Shown piece by piece: positions 38,323 through 49,710 of a stretch of DNA of 64,000 bases. Where the stretch lies: assembly GCF_013373865.1 (NCBI RefSeq), contig NC_050477.1, positions 3,716,763 through 3,780,762 on the forward strand, given 5' to 3'. The stretch comes from Monomorium pharaonis. Taxonomy: Eukaryota > Arthropoda > Insecta > Hymenoptera > Formicidae. The position numbers and the translations under genes were made by a program. Under the pieces are notes generated by a model that made no database searches, was not told the origin of the DNA, and saw only the letters and a program-made list of their open reading frames with translations. How positions within the stretch are numbered: position 1 is the first letter of the stretch; each line of letters begins with the position of its first letter.

Positions 38323-38624
38323 CACTGATGGAAAAAAAAAATGTATTGTATTATATTTGTGACTATAATTCCACAATAAAATAATTTTAGTCAGAAAGAT
38401 TATTTCGATAGTAATTATTACTATAATATTAGTAATAATAATCATGACGTATTTTAAAACTGTATAATTTATGGTACAATTTTCTCACAGTTGGCATTAC
38501 TATAAGTATGGTTTTTATTACTAATATTATTGTAAGTTACTATAAAAATGATATGAATGACTCTTGACTATAATTATTTTACTATGCAGTTATAGTTGCA
38601 AATATCACGTAATTTTCTATCAGT
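38323..38624. mobile_element. MITE with CACTGATRGAAAA ends (about 300 bp)
   Basis: Left end CACTGATGGAAAAAAAAAAT, right end AATTTTCTATCAGT. Internally it is a foldback: AATATTAGTAATAATAATCA on the left is mirrored by ATTACTAATATTATTG on the right. It is closely related to the element at 61415-61679. Confidence 0.7.
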
Positions 38625-38748
38625 ATATATAAACAAACCGCTACATTTAAGTTTCGTTAATCGTGCTAAATTGAATGATATCATTTCGATTGTTGGCCGA
38701 ACGTATTTTGAAGAGGGTCGCCTGCGAGGCGAGAAAACCGAGAGCGAG

Positions 38749-38901
38749 TTAATCATTAAGCACTGAATAATCATGAAGTTAATCGTGCGAGACACGCAAG
38801 GTGTCTTCTCTTCGCTGGAAACGGAGGGGAACGAGTCGCACGACGTCCCTCGACGCATTAGCGCCGGCGCGAGTGGTCCATCAATATTAATAAGATCGTA
38901 A
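38749..38901. repeat. Duplicated non-coding element, copy 2
   Basis: Contains TTAATCATTAA (38749), TGAATAATCATGA (38764) and the 47-bp block 38855-38901, matching copy 1 in order but with shorter spacers. The conserved AT-rich cores resemble homeodomain sites. It does not read as protein. Confidence 0.6.
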
Positions 38902-39106
38902 CTGAACGTGTGCGGGGACGGCCGATCGGATGGCCAATTTGCCTAGCGGTTAGGCGAGCTTTTCGTCTCGCCTTTCAGGGAGCGTGTATCGTGCCTCTTC
39001 TTAGCTAGTCGGGGATCGTCGCCGCATTAATGAACGGCATTAAGCCTCCGTTCGCCGGCGCAGTTCCCTCGGGCGCAGGTTCACGTAGCGACGTGGAAAC
39101 GCGTAC

Positions 39107-39606
39107 NNNNNNNNNNNNNNNNNNNNNNNNNNNNNNNNNNNNNNNNNNNNNNNNNNNNNNNNNNNNNNNNNNNNNNNNNNNNNNNNNNNNNNNNNNNNNN
39201 NNNNNNNNNNNNNNNNNNNNNNNNNNNNNNNNNNNNNNNNNNNNNNNNNNNNNNNNNNNNNNNNNNNNNNNNNNNNNNNNNNNNNNNNNNNNNNNNNNNN
39301 NNNNNNNNNNNNNNNNNNNNNNNNNNNNNNNNNNNNNNNNNNNNNNNNNNNNNNNNNNNNNNNNNNNNNNNNNNNNNNNNNNNNNNNNNNNNNNNNNNNN
39401 NNNNNNNNNNNNNNNNNNNNNNNNNNNNNNNNNNNNNNNNNNNNNNNNNNNNNNNNNNNNNNNNNNNNNNNNNNNNNNNNNNNNNNNNNNNNNNNNNNNN
39501 NNNNNNNNNNNNNNNNNNNNNNNNNNNNNNNNNNNNNNNNNNNNNNNNNNNNNNNNNNNNNNNNNNNNNNNNNNNNNNNNNNNNNNNNNNNNNNNNNNNN
39601 NNNNNN
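39107..39606. other. Assembly gap, exactly 500 N
   Basis: The second 500-N placeholder. Sequence left of it (38.9-39.1 kb) is GC-rich with short open frames running into the gap on both strands, so it cannot be excluded that an exon is interrupted here. Confidence 0.98.
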
Positions 39607-42600
39607 CCACTGTTTCTTTTTTTTTTTCTAAAAACTTGTGATTTTTATTTAATTAATAAATCGTGTCCGCGTACGATTGTGTTTATGCGCGAAAGAATGT
39701 GTATGTGTGTGTGTGTGTGTATGTATGTATGTGTATGTGTTTGTTCCATGGGTGTAATTGTATTTTACAAGAGGCCGCGAAACCATACATACAGAGATGT
39801 CGGGTCCCGATTACGAAGAGTCCGAGATTAATGAAATAACAAAATTAACTATAGACGCACGTGGGACCGGGATCGCGGTCCGCGCGCGTGCCACTCGGCC
39901 GGGCGTGATGGGGCGGAGGGGGAGGGACTTTCCGTGCTCCTCGCGCGATCGCTTCCGGGCCCACCGAGTGCGTGCCGGATGCGGTACGCAACGCGCGCCG
40001 TTGCAATTTAGTTTCACGACAGTTTGCCCCGAGAGAGATCTCGTAGTAAAATCCGCGTGACGCCTCGCAAGTTCCGCTCGACGCTGTCCTCGAACGGTTA
40101 CTCTTCGTCGCGCGAGTAAGAGCGATTCGCGAGACGGCTCCCGACGATCGCTTAGCGGTCGCGGAGCATTTGAAAACGCCATGTGAGATCGCGAGACGAA
40201 TTGTAAAAGAGTATTCCGGTCTTGAGGAAAAGTCTGCCTACTTCTGGAATTTTTCTTTTTAAGAAAACTGCTCACATATCTTTCTACGTTTCTACATGCA
40301 CATTTGTAGGTATTTATTAAATACTTACAAATTTTGATGCGACAATAAATATGGATTAGTATTTATGTCATGTAAATTAAAAACACATACATTTGTAAAG
40401 TCGGCTGACGCGATTTCTCAGAAAATATTCAGCAAGCATAAAATTATTGTTACAATATCATTACAGTGATGCTAACACGAGGTATATTAAAATATGTTAT
40501 ATTTAATGCGTTGCACGCATCAATGTGAATAAACTTTGACCACAATTTGGAAATAATGTTTTAAAACATTATAATATTTCATAAAAAAACCACGAATCAA
40601 ATAATCTTTATAAAGCATTTAAACAATATTATTTTAAAATATTCGAAAAGATACATAAATCAACATTTTTTAACGGTTTTTGCTTATTAAGTACTTGACG
40701 CTATCAACTTCCACTTTTTCGTATATATAAAATACATGTCTGTTTATCGCATCACTTAGAATAAATAAAAAATTATGATAAAAATAACAAATTCACAAAA
40801 ATATATTTGAAAAAGTTAATTTATATTCGTCATCAAAATTTGTAGATATCTCTATGCTATGTACAAGTAGACGAGTAAAAGCAAAGAAGAAATATATGTG
40901 CAGCGTACGTTTCTGTAAAAAAAAATTCCTAAAACAGACCACCCTTTGTTTCGCGCCATAGAATACCCCTTAAACGAACGAGTGAAAAAGAAAACGAAGA
41001 AGGAACAAAAAAAAAAACCGACGCGAAATGTAATGTTATGTGCATTCGAGACGAGACAGTTCGATTAATCGGCGCCGAGCGAAACTTCGGATCGATGCGA
41101 GACCAACATTCGTAAGTAACAAAGCGTGTTCCGTCGTCGACGTCACGACGGTGAAAACGGCGCTGCGCCGCACTCCGCCGCACTCGGCGACGCGGGACCA
41201 CGGAAAACCATGGCACGTATCGCGTCGATCGGTCGCCGATCGCCCGTGGGATAAACGCGCGGGTGGTGCCCCGTTTCGCCGCTCGCGTTCGCGCTCGATA
41301 GTAAATACATAACCATTTATATCACACAAACTTTTAACAATATACAAAATGTACCCTATATACAAGATTAAATTACACAACCCAACGATGCACAAACCCC
41401 AATCTGACACGTGCACGTGGCAGCGGAAAGAAACTGAAAAACGAGCCAATAAATTTGTTCCCTCCTCCTCCCCCCCCCCCCGTCCTTCTCGATTACGCGA
41501 TTTCGAATGTACAAGTTGCCCGATTCGTATTTGAATTTCCCAGCGCGTTATTTGTACAAATCTGTACTAATTCATTCGCTCGAGATACTTACTACGAAAA
41601 TTAAAGTAAAAATGAAAAGTAAACTGCACCGCGAGTTATTTTTTTTTTACAAGTACGTGCGCTCGGTCGAGGAATAGATCTGTGGCTATTGCCCGAAAGA
41701 GTTTGTGCATCCTTGACATGATCCGTCGGCGCGACTTTCTTGCCCGGTCTACATGTACACTTTTCTCTGTATATGCCGCTTTCCAACCTCCGTCTCTCCG
41801 TCGGCGTCGTCGCCCATCGGCGGTGGTGATCACGAGATCGATCTCGATCCCGCCGGCGCGACGGCGGGCGTCGACTAGCAAATTCGTTCGATCCGGACGC
41901 GTCTCGTCGGATTTCGAAGCCACCGTGTTTGCGCGCTACCATGGGAACTCTTGAACGTCGTTTTCGTCTTCGCAATGTCTTCCCCGTGATACACGGCGGC
42001 GCAACCGTGCGAGCTTCCTTGGCGGTGCGAGCGACGCTTAATCGCGGAGATCGCGGTGGATGACGCGCGGGAGTCACATCGTTTTAAGACGAGAGTATTT
42101 GATGAGTGAAACGAGTAAACGGGGAGGAGGGAGGAAAAGGGGGGGGGGGTGGGAGGGAGGGCGACTTCGCGACTTATGGTACACATTCCGCCGCCACTCT
42201 TGCGAATCCGTTGTACTTTGAGCTTTCGAGCACGCCGCTCATCTGCGTGCGTGCCAATGTCACTTCTTGCCCGCCGCGAGTTGTGTCACCGACGTGTTTA
42301 CGCGCGCGACATTACAGTGCGTGCCGGTTACTCTCTTCGGAGACGCTCCACGACGAACGAGCGTCGAGCAGTTTGGAAAAGCCGCGACAAAGAGGAATCG
42401 TCGAATTAAACGTGCGCCGAGGGATCGACGCACTTTCGAATCGGAAGATGGACCTGTCGTTCACTGGCGCAAACGTGTGTTTCCGCGTACAACCCTGTCG
42501 ACCAGCTTTAACAACCAATTTATGGCATAACGTAGACTTCGCTAAATGACGCGAGAAAAAGAAAGAGAGAAAGCGAGATAATTGAACTGTTTCCCTCCTC

Positions 42601-44012
42601 GAGAACGACATCGGTTGTTTTTGCATCCCTACATGAAACTTCGTAATGTACTAACGCGATTACGCTTACAATAAAATTTGATCCGATTTATGCCGACGCT
42701 GCGAGAAACGGATTTCGTCTCGTGCGCAACAGGACTTAATTGATTATGCTGTTTCGAAAATGATGGATGCGCACGGGAAAGGAGGAAAGAGTGAAAACGA
42801 GCGAGCGAAACGGAGGGAGGGGAAAGGTGAGAACGAGTGGGAAAGGAGTGGCGCGGATGCCTAACAAGAAGGATTCGAATGATAATTCCGTGTCGTTCAT
42901 CTCACCTCGGCACTCAATTAACGATGGCGGGAACAAGGGCCGCCTAATGAGTTTACGAAGCGCGGCGGCGGATCGACAGGAGAACGGTGATTTTGAAAGA
43001 AAAATAATTTTCTAAGGGTCCAGGGCTGGTGTGCGCCGCCGCCGTCGTTTCGCGTTTCTCGTTCGATCGCCGATTCGAATTATCTCTTTTTCTCCTCTTT
43101 CTCTTCCGATTGGCGTCTGTCTTTCTCGCGCGATTAGAGCCTCGTTGATCGCACGTGTCGAATTTAACGCGCGTGTCGTCTCCAAAGTGGCGACAATCAA
43201 GAATCGACTAAAAGTTGTAAGAGAGAATCGAAACAAATGGCTCTTGGTTGTACAATTGTAACTGGAGTAACGCGTAAAACCTCTTGAATTTTTATTAGAA
43301 CAATTTGACATCGACGGGAAGAATTATCTCGATATATTGCAGAACGCCTGTTCGCAGGTTGCCATTTAACGAATTCCACACGCCACATTCCGCGTCAAGA
43401 TAATCGCAATGCGACGATTCGACCCTTTCGCAAAGGGTTTTAAAAGAAGAGAACTGACGGTCACTACTGCGGCTGATGGTAGACGCACGATGGATCGTAC
43501 GTTAAACTTTCTTCGATTCTTTACAATTGAGCAAAGATTACTATTTAAGAAGATCGGCGAAAGTACCTCTGCGATATCGGTGTCGAGTGTCGTGCTTAAC
43601 TTGTCGCCACTTGTGTCGATGGTTTTTTTTTTTAAATCTTTTCACGCGATTTATGTTCCACGTTCGAAAAACGCGGGTCAGAGATTCCTGTGCATTCAGC
43701 GCCAAGCTCGGACGCACTCGACACGTCGAACACTGCGCCAGAAGACGCAGAGACGCACGGTATCCGCGGCGAGTTCAATCACGTTTTAATCATCGCGGCA
43801 CCGCACGTTGTCGGAGACAATTCGGCTACCGCGGTAGGTCCAAACACACTCAATATCACGATGCCAAGTCCAGAGACACTCCGAGTGCGTGGAACGGCGC
43901 TACGTCTTCTCCCCTCCTTCGGGGAAAACTTCGCGACGTTAGGTAGACGCCATTCCTCATCGCGACGTGCCCGATGGGGGATACAGTTATCCCCGGCGGC
44001 CGGCGGGGATAT
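39607..44012 (-). other. 3' flank / possible 3' UTR of the LMO4-like gene
   Basis: No recognisable coding sequence on either strand. An AT-rich island occupies 40270-40930. The GC-rich parts carry many short open frames typical of CpG-rich DNA. On the - strand a polyadenylation signal AATAAA (TTTATT on +) near 43290 would give an LMO4 3' UTR of about 0.75-1 kb. A G-run at 42139-42149 and a C-run at 41471-41481 are low complexity. Confidence 0.4.
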
Positions 44013-44288
44013 CTAATCGCAGGTATCCTGGGCCCAGGACGACCAGTCCTGATAGCCGGACGCCTGTAGATGCGACTGCTGTGCCGCCAGACCCGGATGC
44101 ACGAGTGCCATCTGGTGATGGTGGTGATGGTGATACTGGTGATAGTGCTGATGACCCGGCGGTGGCGGCGAATAGGGGTCCACCCCGACGGCGACGTCCA
44201 CTACATCTACCTGAGGTGACGGTACGATGGGGGGCGTCGGCTGCGGAGAGGGTTGCACCTTCTTCGGGCGACCGACCGGGTTGCCGCC
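44013..44288 (-). other. In-frame 91-codon extension after the LMO4 stop
   Basis: Directly after TGA (44291-44289) the same frame stays open to a stop at 44015-44013. The extension begins GGNPVGRPKK, a second AT-hook-like motif, then a Pro/Gln-rich stretch (PSPQPTPPIVPSPQ), VDVVDVAVGVDPYSPPPPG, a His run, and ends ASGYQDWSSWAQDTCD. Its composition is that of a protein tail, not chance. It could be reached by TGA readthrough, or by removing a 156-base in-frame intron (weak donor GTGAAG at 44396, acceptor CTCTCCGCAG ending 44241). A stronger donor at 44323 (GTAAGG) to the same acceptor gives an 83-base intron but another frame. Confidence 0.55.
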
Positions 44289-44736
44289 TCATTCGCGGGT
44301 CCTTCGAGGCCTGCCGACCTTACCTTTCCTAACGGGTGCGCCGCTGTTCCCGGCCGCCGCGGCCGCCGCCGCCGCCGCGACGCTGGACGACTTCACGATC
44401 TTGTGCCAGTCGGATTCGCAAACCGGCGAGCCTGACAGCAAGTAATATCTGAAACGACGAGAGAGTCGCATGGTCACGTAAAGATTTCTCGCTTTCTCGC
44501 CGGACCGTGGGGTGGTAGAGAGGTCGTCTGCGAGGGCGGGAAGAAGGGATGGGGAAGGGGAATCGCGAGCGAGGACAGTTTGGAGGACTCACCTGTCGCC
44601 GGAGACGAGCGGGCCGCCGCACTTGTTGCAGTTGAAGCATTTCACGTGAAACACCGAGTCGCCGGCCCTCATCACCATTTCGTTCGCGGGTATCGCGTTA
44701 CCGCAACTCCCGCAGATTCCGCTGTTGCCGAACATT
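44289..44736 (-). CDS. LMO4: LIM-only protein, LMO4 type (second LIM domain and tail)
   Basis: LMO4 proteins are nuclear adaptors made of two LIM zinc-binding domains that bridge transcription factors through Ldb/Chip. Exons (- strand): 44736-44593 (acceptor TTTCTTTCTTGTTGCAG, donor GTGAGT) and 44448-44289, ending TGA. The first starts MFGNSGICGSCGNAIPANEM, matching the LMO4 linker and LIM2 start. LIM2 has all eight ligands: CxxC, HVKC, CNKC-type pair, and CESD. After the domain (SDWHKIVKSSS) come nine alanines and VRKGKVGRPRRTRE, with an AT-hook-like GRPRR. The exon for LIM1 was not found and should lie at higher coordinates, possibly beyond the window. The frame continues past this stop for 91 codons, described separately. 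Confidence 0.85.
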
Positions 44737-45180
44737 CTGCAACAAGAAAGAAAAAAAAAAAATTAAGATGACTTTCATTCAGGTTCAGGGTCGCGACGCA
44801 CGATTAATGACCTCGCGGCGGCATGACGCGCGTCCGGAACCGGACGTGCGTCGGATCTCCGCGCGCGACTCCCCCGAGAGAAGAGTCGCCAGACGTCCGT
44901 GGCCGATTATGGACGCGTCGAGTGCGTCTGTGCGATTATTTTTCAACAAGTTCGTCCGCGGCGCCGTGGCACACATCGAGTATTCCAATACCGGCGACGC
45001 GATGCGCTCGTATCCCACGTTAATGGCAGTTAATGTTTGCGAAGCGGTTGTCAGCCGTATACCCGTTGGCTCGTAAAGTCGGCTGTTTATGCAGCAATTA
45101 GCTTCGTAACGATATACGTAGGTATGTCGAATGGGGATTCGAGGAGAGCTCCACGATTTCACGTCTCTCTCTCCAACGCG

Positions 45181-45215
<35 letters not shown>

Positions 45216-45570
45216 ACGGCGTAGGGATAGAAGACGCTCCTCCGCGAGGGAGACGTACCGGGTACCTCGGCGCACACGCACTCGGCCGTCTCCTCTCCTC
45301 TCAACTACCACCGCGACGACTTTGAGCAGTCGTACCTGAAAATCCTGCGTTTTGTTTCCACAAGGAAACTCGGAGAGGATTCGCCAGTCTAACGACGTGT
45401 CTCCGGCCGACGAGTCTCCAGTCGCGGCAGCAGCGGTGTACGTGCCCCTGTGTCAAAATCGAACTTCGCGTTTAACGCTAATGGAACGTTTAATTAAACC
45501 GACTTTTGAAACGCGCGATATAGGTAGCCGGCGTTCGCACACATCGACGTTCCGCGTCGGACTTTACTCC

Positions 45571-45608
45571 GAGAGAGAGAGAAAGAGAGAGGGGGGGGGG
45601 GGGAGAGA

Positions 45609-45645
<37 letters not shown>
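45571..45645 (+). repeat. GA microsatellite with a G-run
   Basis: GA units interrupted by a run of 13 G (45591-45603) and AAGAG units. Confidence 0.95.
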
Positions 45646-45726
45646 CGCGCATAAGGCTGTTACGACGACGGAGCGGATTGGATTTGAGGTTTCTCGTTAT
45701 TAATTTAATTACCGGCTGACAGTTCT

Positions 45727-45771
45727 ATAATTAAATTGCTAATTTATCTGCCCGGGATCCACACAGCTGAT
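45727..45771. promoter_or_regulatory. Candidate regulatory block A: homeodomain-like sites plus E-box
   Basis: ATAATT (45727), TTGCTAATTT (45736) and ACAGCTGAT (45763-45771). The same combination occurs 950 bases away in block B. Function is inferred from motifs only. Confidence 0.3.
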
Positions 45772-46678
45772 CGCGCGGCCCGGTATCTCGATGATTGCTC
45801 CCCCGAATGACGTTTCAATCATTCTCTTTTTATCCTCGGTCTCCCTCCTTCCCCCCTCTCTCCTTTCTCTCCCTCGTTCTTCCCTGCCTTTTTTCCTTCT
45901 TTCTTTCCTTTTTATTTTCATTTTTTTTTTGCGGTTTGTCTTCAATCATTCGCAACGGTTCAATTATAAATGCGCGTTCTCCTCTCTGCGGGAAAACGCG
46001 GATGCAAACGGGCCCCGGTGTCGGACGACTTTGCCTACTTCTCTCGCGGTGGCGAGAGAACGGTAATGCGCGAATTTTGAGACACGCGAAGGCTCTCCTC
46101 CGGACGTGCTGTTACTTTCTCGCGCGGTTCGAGAAAGCGTGGCGCGCGCGCGTCGTGTACACGGTGCGTTTCCGCGCATTATTAAATACGCTGATCGATC
46201 ATATGATCGCGGGGGCGCGTCTCCGTCTATCTTTCCCTCTATGTCTTATCTATAACGAAAACATAAGAAAAATTATTGTATCCGGAAACTTACGACGTTA
46301 CGCGAAATTCCATCGCTTGTGTATTATTTATTAATTCAATTTCGATCCCGGGCAAATCAATTATCCATTGATTAAAACTCTTGCGCGTTACGTAAGACGT
46401 TGTAAAGACGCATCGCTCTCGTCCCGCACGTGGGCGAGACGGCTAATCAAAGGTGGCGTTTCCTTCGGCGGAGTCTCGCGATTCCCCGACGTCTCACAAA
46501 TGAATCGAAGTGCTAGGTTTTAATTGCGGTCGCGCAGTCTTCCTGTCTTTCCCGTTCAATCGCGCGTATTTATCTACTTCCGGACCGAGCGAACATCCTT
46601 CGCGAACATAATGAGCGGAGAAATACGTGCGGTCCCCCCCTCCCCCTCCCCTGCTCGAAGCGCATTTTCGATTTCTCC

Positions 46679-46750
46679 ATAATTGCTAATTAGAGGCCGA
46701 CGGCCAAGTCAATCAGCTATAGAACGGATAGGAGGAATTGTACAGCTGAT
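46679..46750. promoter_or_regulatory. Candidate regulatory block B: homeodomain-like site plus E-box
   Basis: ATAATTGCTAATTA (46679-46692) and ACAGCTGAT (46742-46750), repeating the motif pair of block A with a longer spacer. Confidence 0.3.
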
Positions 46751-46804
46751 GATCGAGGATCAGCCATAAAATTTGCCTCTCCTTTCTCCTCCTCCTCTTC
46801 TTTC

Positions 46805-46808
<4 letters not shown>

Positions 46809-46836
<28 letters not shown>
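46809..46836 (-). repeat. CT/GA microsatellite
   Basis: A CT run on the + strand, one of the few GA tracts in this region oriented on the - strand. Confidence 0.95.
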
Positions 46837-46841
<5 letters not shown>

Positions 46842-49680
46842 ATTCTGGCCTCTTAATCGCTCGACGCCATTACCAGTATCATTATTCACGCGTGTTTTAC
46901 GTGACCATTCTGGAAAGCTGATGACAAGCAAGAATTTTCGATTATCCGTGAGCCTTATTTACGACAGTCATAAAAAATGTCAAACAGAGCGCGCAAATTA
47001 TTCGTTATTTCACTTAATTATCGTTACTCGAAACGAGCACCTTGCCCGGCGCTCATTAAATAGTTTAGATATATTTGACGACTATATCGATCGGCGGCAG
47101 CGCGATAGTCGCGGAGCGGTTAATTAAATGCCGCGCGGCGCGGCAGAATTTTTGTCCTCTCTTTCCGACATTTGTGTAGGTCTTCACGGTAATCAGAGCG
47201 ACTGTATTAAATTAGATATCGAGTGCTCCGTCCTAATAGGCATTGCCCCGCCGGTGGAGGAGTAATTGATCGAAAGTAACTGGCGAATAACGGTTCGACG
47301 CCGGTGATGAATGACAGCGGACGCCGTCTGTTATGATGCGATATTATCGCGCGCACCGACTATTAACAATCTCTATATATCTTTGATAAAACATTGACCG
47401 TGCCAAGATTTATCTTGCTCGCGCGCCGTGGACCGTGCACGCGGTCACGCGTGTGCGTAAACGTATAGCTGGCGAAAAAAAAAAAAAAATAATATTTGCA
47501 GCTAAATATATTTTAACCGTGAATGCAGTTAATTACTTCCCGCGCTTGTATTATCCGTACGCGGGGCACAATTTACGTTTCCATTATGCACGATCCGCGG
47601 AAAGGAAAAAACCGGACCGACATCGCCGGTCGAGGAATCCATCGTGAAAAATTACGATTTGCAATTTATTTATTATTTCGCAATTTCCTCCTCCTATGGT
47701 CGGGCGCGTCGTAAAAATTCGGCGATTCGCAATGCCGTCGTGTATAGTAGAAACGTCAAACGCCCGTCGCCCCGCGGCGTTTAATAATTTTAATGAGCGA
47801 AGTTCACTGTAGTCCGTTAGTACTAAGAGAGTAATTGGCGATTACGGTCGGCGGGGCGATCTTTAACGAGCGGTCTACGCAATTTCTAATTAGTTGATTT
47901 CACCAATGATAATACGAGTGTGTCTCTCGCCCGCTCTCCTCCGTACGACTTCTCTAACTTGATACGCAATTTGCCGCGCGCGCGCGAGAACGAGCACGGG
48001 GCCCCTTACGTTTTAATTGCGACCGACGCGACGTGTCAATCTTGCCCGGTCTAACAAGCGTCTCTAAAGGCGCGTGTCACGCGTGTACGCGTAACTCTGA
48101 ACACCAGGTGAGATTAGCAATTCTTTTGATGGATTTACATAAATTACGTCACGATACGAATTTGCCAGCGGCGCGATTTTTTTTCCTTTCGTTCGATTCG
48201 TCGCGACGACCTAGCTATATGTGTACGAAGTAACGTGACCCGCGATTTCGAAAGACTCCGGCGAGCGGCAAGTGCGCCCTCCGCGCCCTTACGGATCGCT
48301 CTCTCGCCGAGGCACCCTCGCTCATTATGCGTGCCCCTTTGCCGCACACAACGGAGCGTACACTCTGCCGCTAACAAGAGAGGGAATAAGAGAGAGAGAG
48401 GAGACGCGCACAAGGACGGGTGCGGGTGCGCGCACGCCGAAACGACGTATTCACACACGGGAAGCGCGTCCGTATGTGCGTGTGGGCGACCCCCGCCTGT
48501 TAATGAGTTAGACTACCTTACCCTCGGCACTTTAATTGTCTAAAGCACAAATTGGGCGGCTTTAATTAGCGTAATTATTTGGTTCGTTTGTCCGTTTATC
48601 CAAGATCCCTGTATCGAGCGAGGGTCGAGTAGGCCGCTCGCTCCCCCCTCCCCCTCCTCCCTCTTACCCCCTTCGCGAGACTAAATGGATTCATTAGCGC
48701 TTTGTGCGATTAAAAATCCAAATTTCGGACTGGCGTTCGGCTCGGGGAGTCCCCACGGGCGAGAACCCTTGTGGGCACCTTCAATTTCATTCGCATCTTG
48801 AACACGCCGTTCCGTTTACGCGCCAACTTCCTCGATGGTCGTCGCCGATGAAGGAAAGGACGGAGGTCCTCGTGGGCGAACCGTGCGTTTTCGCGAATTA
48901 TCCGGTCTAATCTACCGAAATCTACGCATCGTTTTAACGCTAATAGAGCGACGAATTGTAGAGTCCGTTATTAATTTTCCTTGAGAGACACACACGTGTG
49001 GCTGTGCAATGCTGCGAGTGCTGAAGATCGCTACTCTTTTTCTCGGGATACTTCGCGCGCGGTATAATAAACGCGGATGCAGGACAGCTTCCCTACACAG
49101 GGAGCGACACGAAATCTGCCGCGTTACGCGTTATGGGCATATGCACATAACCGACCGAAACACACACGCGTGCGCACACACACACATTCGCTGCTGGCTT
49201 TAATTTTTTTAGATAATAATGATTAATCGCGCGGCCTCGGTTTCCAGTTTAATTAAAAAGCTATGCGGTCGCCACTCTTTCCGTCCCTCCCTCTCCCATA
49301 CATACACATACACACGCGCGCGCGCACACACATTCACGCACGCGCGCACGTACACACCGCCTTCCGCGAAACAGCCGACTGGCAAATTAAATTGAAATTG
49401 ACTAGGTCTGGTAATGAGATGGCCTGCAGGCCCAGTCGCGGCATTAGTCGGGTGTGGGTTCTAGAAAATGAGTTCCGACTTAACAACAAATTGCCTCGGT
49501 GAACTTCCTTTCACCTCATCCTCCACTCAACCTCCCCCTGCCACCCCCTTTTTCCCCCCTCGCCCCGATTCCGCTATCATCCTCCCGCAATCCGCTCGCA
49601 CGCCGCGCGAGAGGACTCTTCCACCCTCTTCCTTTTCTTTGTCCTCCTCTCATCCCACTTTTAATGTTCCACAAACGAGT

Positions 49681-49710
49681 GGGAGGGAGGGAGGGAGGGA
49701 GGGAGGGAGG
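49681..49710 (+). repeat. (GGGA)n tract, G-quadruplex motif
   Basis: Seven or more GGG runs separated by single A. This meets the usual G3N1-7 quadruplex pattern. Confidence 0.9.

Noticed and set aside
38949..38985. tRNA-like string GCCTAGCGGTTAGGCGAGC
   Set aside because: Resembles a D-arm/A-box, but no B-box or complete cloverleaf follows.
42106..42549. 147-codon open frame on the + strand
   Set aside because: Starts in a G-run, no domain, several overlapping frames of similar length.
43967..44332. 121-codon + strand and 101-codon - strand frames over the LMO4 tail
   Set aside because: They overlap the LMO4 frame in other frames and have Arg/Pro/Gly-rich CpG-type composition; the - strand one is kept only as a splice alternative in the LMO4 finding.
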